A stretch of DNA of 13,058 bases from an uncultured Eggerthella sp. (GTDB taxonomy: Bacteria > Actinomycetota > Coriobacteriia > Coriobacteriales > Eggerthellaceae): NCBI GenBank assembly GCA_900542265.1, contig UQML01000043.1, forward strand, positions 1 to 13,058. Direction: 5' to 3'. The notes beneath the pieces are model-generated. The model was not told the origin of the DNA. It did no database searches and saw only the letters and a list, made by a program, of their open reading frames with translations. Of this stretch, positions 12,211 through 13,058 are shown in pieces. The first letter of the stretch is position 1. Each line of letters begins with the position of its first letter. The position numbers and the translations under genes are program-made.

Positions 12211-13058
12211 TTAGTTCTCCTTACGACGACGAGCAAGTACAAGTACAAGACCACTTAAGAGTGCGATTAATGCAATGCCACCTGCAATTGGAGCAGTCAT
12301 ATCGCCAGTCTTAGAAGACTTAGACTTCTCGGACTTATCATTCTTATCCTTGCTGTTGTCAGCTGGATTGTCGGGGCTAGGATTATCAGAGTTGCTGTTT
12401 TGCTTAGCTAATTCAGCATCCACCCATTTCCAGTAGAACTCGTCGCCATAGTTGCGATCAATGTTCTCGTCAGGAATGCCGTCGCCATTAGTGTCGACAT
12501 TGATGGTTGGGGTTGGCTTAGTACCTGGCTTAACAGGGTCAGGAGTACCGTCACCGTCTTCATCAACAATGTTAATGTCAGGAGTACCGTCACCATCAAC
12601 GTCAACGTTTACGTCTGGCTTACCATCACCATCAGTGTCAACGTCCGTATCAGGAACACCATCACCATCATTGTCTTCATTTAGATCTGGTTTACCGTCA
12701 CCATCGGTATCGATGTCTGTATCTGGCTTACCGTCACCAGTCGTATCTTTGTTGATATCTGGCTTACCGTCACCATCGGTATCAACATTAACGTTAGGCT
12801 TCTTAGGATCTTTTGGATCTACAGGATCTGGCTTGCCATCACCATCTTCATCAACGATGTTGATGTCTGGCTTACCGTCACCATCAGTGTCAATATTTAC
12901 GTCTGGCTCACCATCACCATCAGTATCAACATTTACGACAGGCTTATCCTTGTCAGGATCTACAGGGACAGGATTGCCGTTTTCATCCTTCTTAGGAGGA
13001 ACAATGTTGATGTCAGGTTCACCGTCACCATCTTTATCAATGTTGATATCTGGCTTAC
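12211..13058 (-). CDS. Cell-wall surface protein with DxDGDG repeats, C-terminal part
   Basis: The frame is open to the end of the window with no start codon, so only the last 281 residues are seen. From the window edge to about 12460, a 12-residue unit of the form D-T-D-G-D-G-K-P-D-V-N-V repeats: twelve full copies plus a partial one. The units are interrupted by proline/lysine spacers such as PVDPKDPKKP and PPKKDENGNPVPVDPDKD. The D-x-D-G-D-G pattern is like calcium-binding EF-hand or thrombospondin type 3 loops, so calcium-stiffened stalk function is likely but inferred. A short unique part (NYGDEFYWKWVDAELAKQ) precedes a Ser/Lys/Asp-rich linker. The C-terminus has SSKTGD, a 20-residue hydrophobic helix and the tail RRRKEN, the layout of a sortase signal but without the usual LP before x-TG. 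The N-terminal domains, which would give its function, lie outside. Confidence 0.88.
   Translation of the reverse strand, partial: KPDINIDKDGDGEPDINIVPPKKDENGNPVPVDPDKDKPVVNVDTDGDGEPDVNIDTDGDGKPDINIVDEDGDGKPDPVDPKDPKKPNVNVDTDGDGKPDINKDTTGDGKPDTDIDTDGDGKPDLNEDNDGDGVPDTDVDTDGDGKPDVNVDVDGDGTPDINIVDEDGDGTPDPVKPGTKPTPTINVDTNGDGIPDENIDRNYGDEFYWKWVDAELAKQNSNSDNPSPDNPADNSKDKNDKSEKSKSSKTGDMTAPIAGGIALIALLSGLVLVLARRRKEN
12460..13058 (-). repeat. 36-bp coding repeats of the DxDGDG surface protein
   Basis: The 36-bp units encode D-x-D-G-D-G-x-P-D-x-N-x. Variation is largely at residues 2, 7, 10 and 12 (T/K/E/V/N, K/E/T/V/I, V/I/L/T/P and so on). Two blocks that read INIV-DEDGDG-PDPV followed by a proline-rich spacer suggest a higher-order repeat of several units. 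Near-identical neighbouring units are prone to slippage and assembly collapse, so copy number here may be unreliable. Confidence 0.85.

Overview
The window looks like the end of a draft-assembly contig from an AT-leaning Gram-positive actinobacterium, most likely class Coriobacteriia (Atopobiaceae-like). I infer this from three things: the transaldolase-type glucose-6-phosphate isomerase, the several DUF4143 ATPase and AlbA_2 genes, and the DxDGDG-repeat surface protein with a KTGD-type C-terminal signal. No rRNA or other taxonomic marker is present, so the placement is tentative. Every convincing gene lies on the minus strand. I read the region from right to left, in the direction of transcription.

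Bases 1-49 are not biological. They are an Illumina P5/i5/Nextera adapter ending in the Tn5 mosaic end, so the real sequence starts at base 50. The HypF gene is cut there and its apparent last 12 residues are translated adapter.

At the right end (12211-13058) is the C-terminal part of a wall-anchored protein built of 12-residue calcium-binding-like repeats. Next are a strong hairpin (12074-12104), an extended -10 promoter, and an AGCS-family sodium:amino-acid symporter (10413-11942). The symporter is followed by an exact-period octamer array and an intrinsic terminator. At the left end are pgi (433-2151) and truncated hypF. These are ordinary metabolic genes.

The middle, about 2285-10134, is an accessory block. 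It holds two AAA-ATPase/DUF4143 proteins, two AlbA_2 (Schlafen-like)/GHKL-ATPase/winged-helix proteins, an orphan MNT-type nucleotidyltransferase and one SDR oxidoreductase. Each of the four ATPase-type genes has its own array of repeated motifs directly upstream. Spacing within each array is regular (32, 40, about 51 and 42 bp), and three arrays sit on or next to a candidate -10 box. A fifth, TTCG/CGAA-rich cluster lies in a gene-poor stretch at 9547-9628. A 65-bp direct repeat containing the SDR start region (6060-6124 and 7982-8046, about 91% identical by eye) flanks one AlbA_2 gene and its array. This suggests the module was inserted or duplicated upstream of the SDR gene and might be excisable.

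The working idea, which is inference, is that these are independent self-regulated units, each with a private operator, collected at one chromosomal site. Neither their biological role nor any defence function is shown by the sequence.
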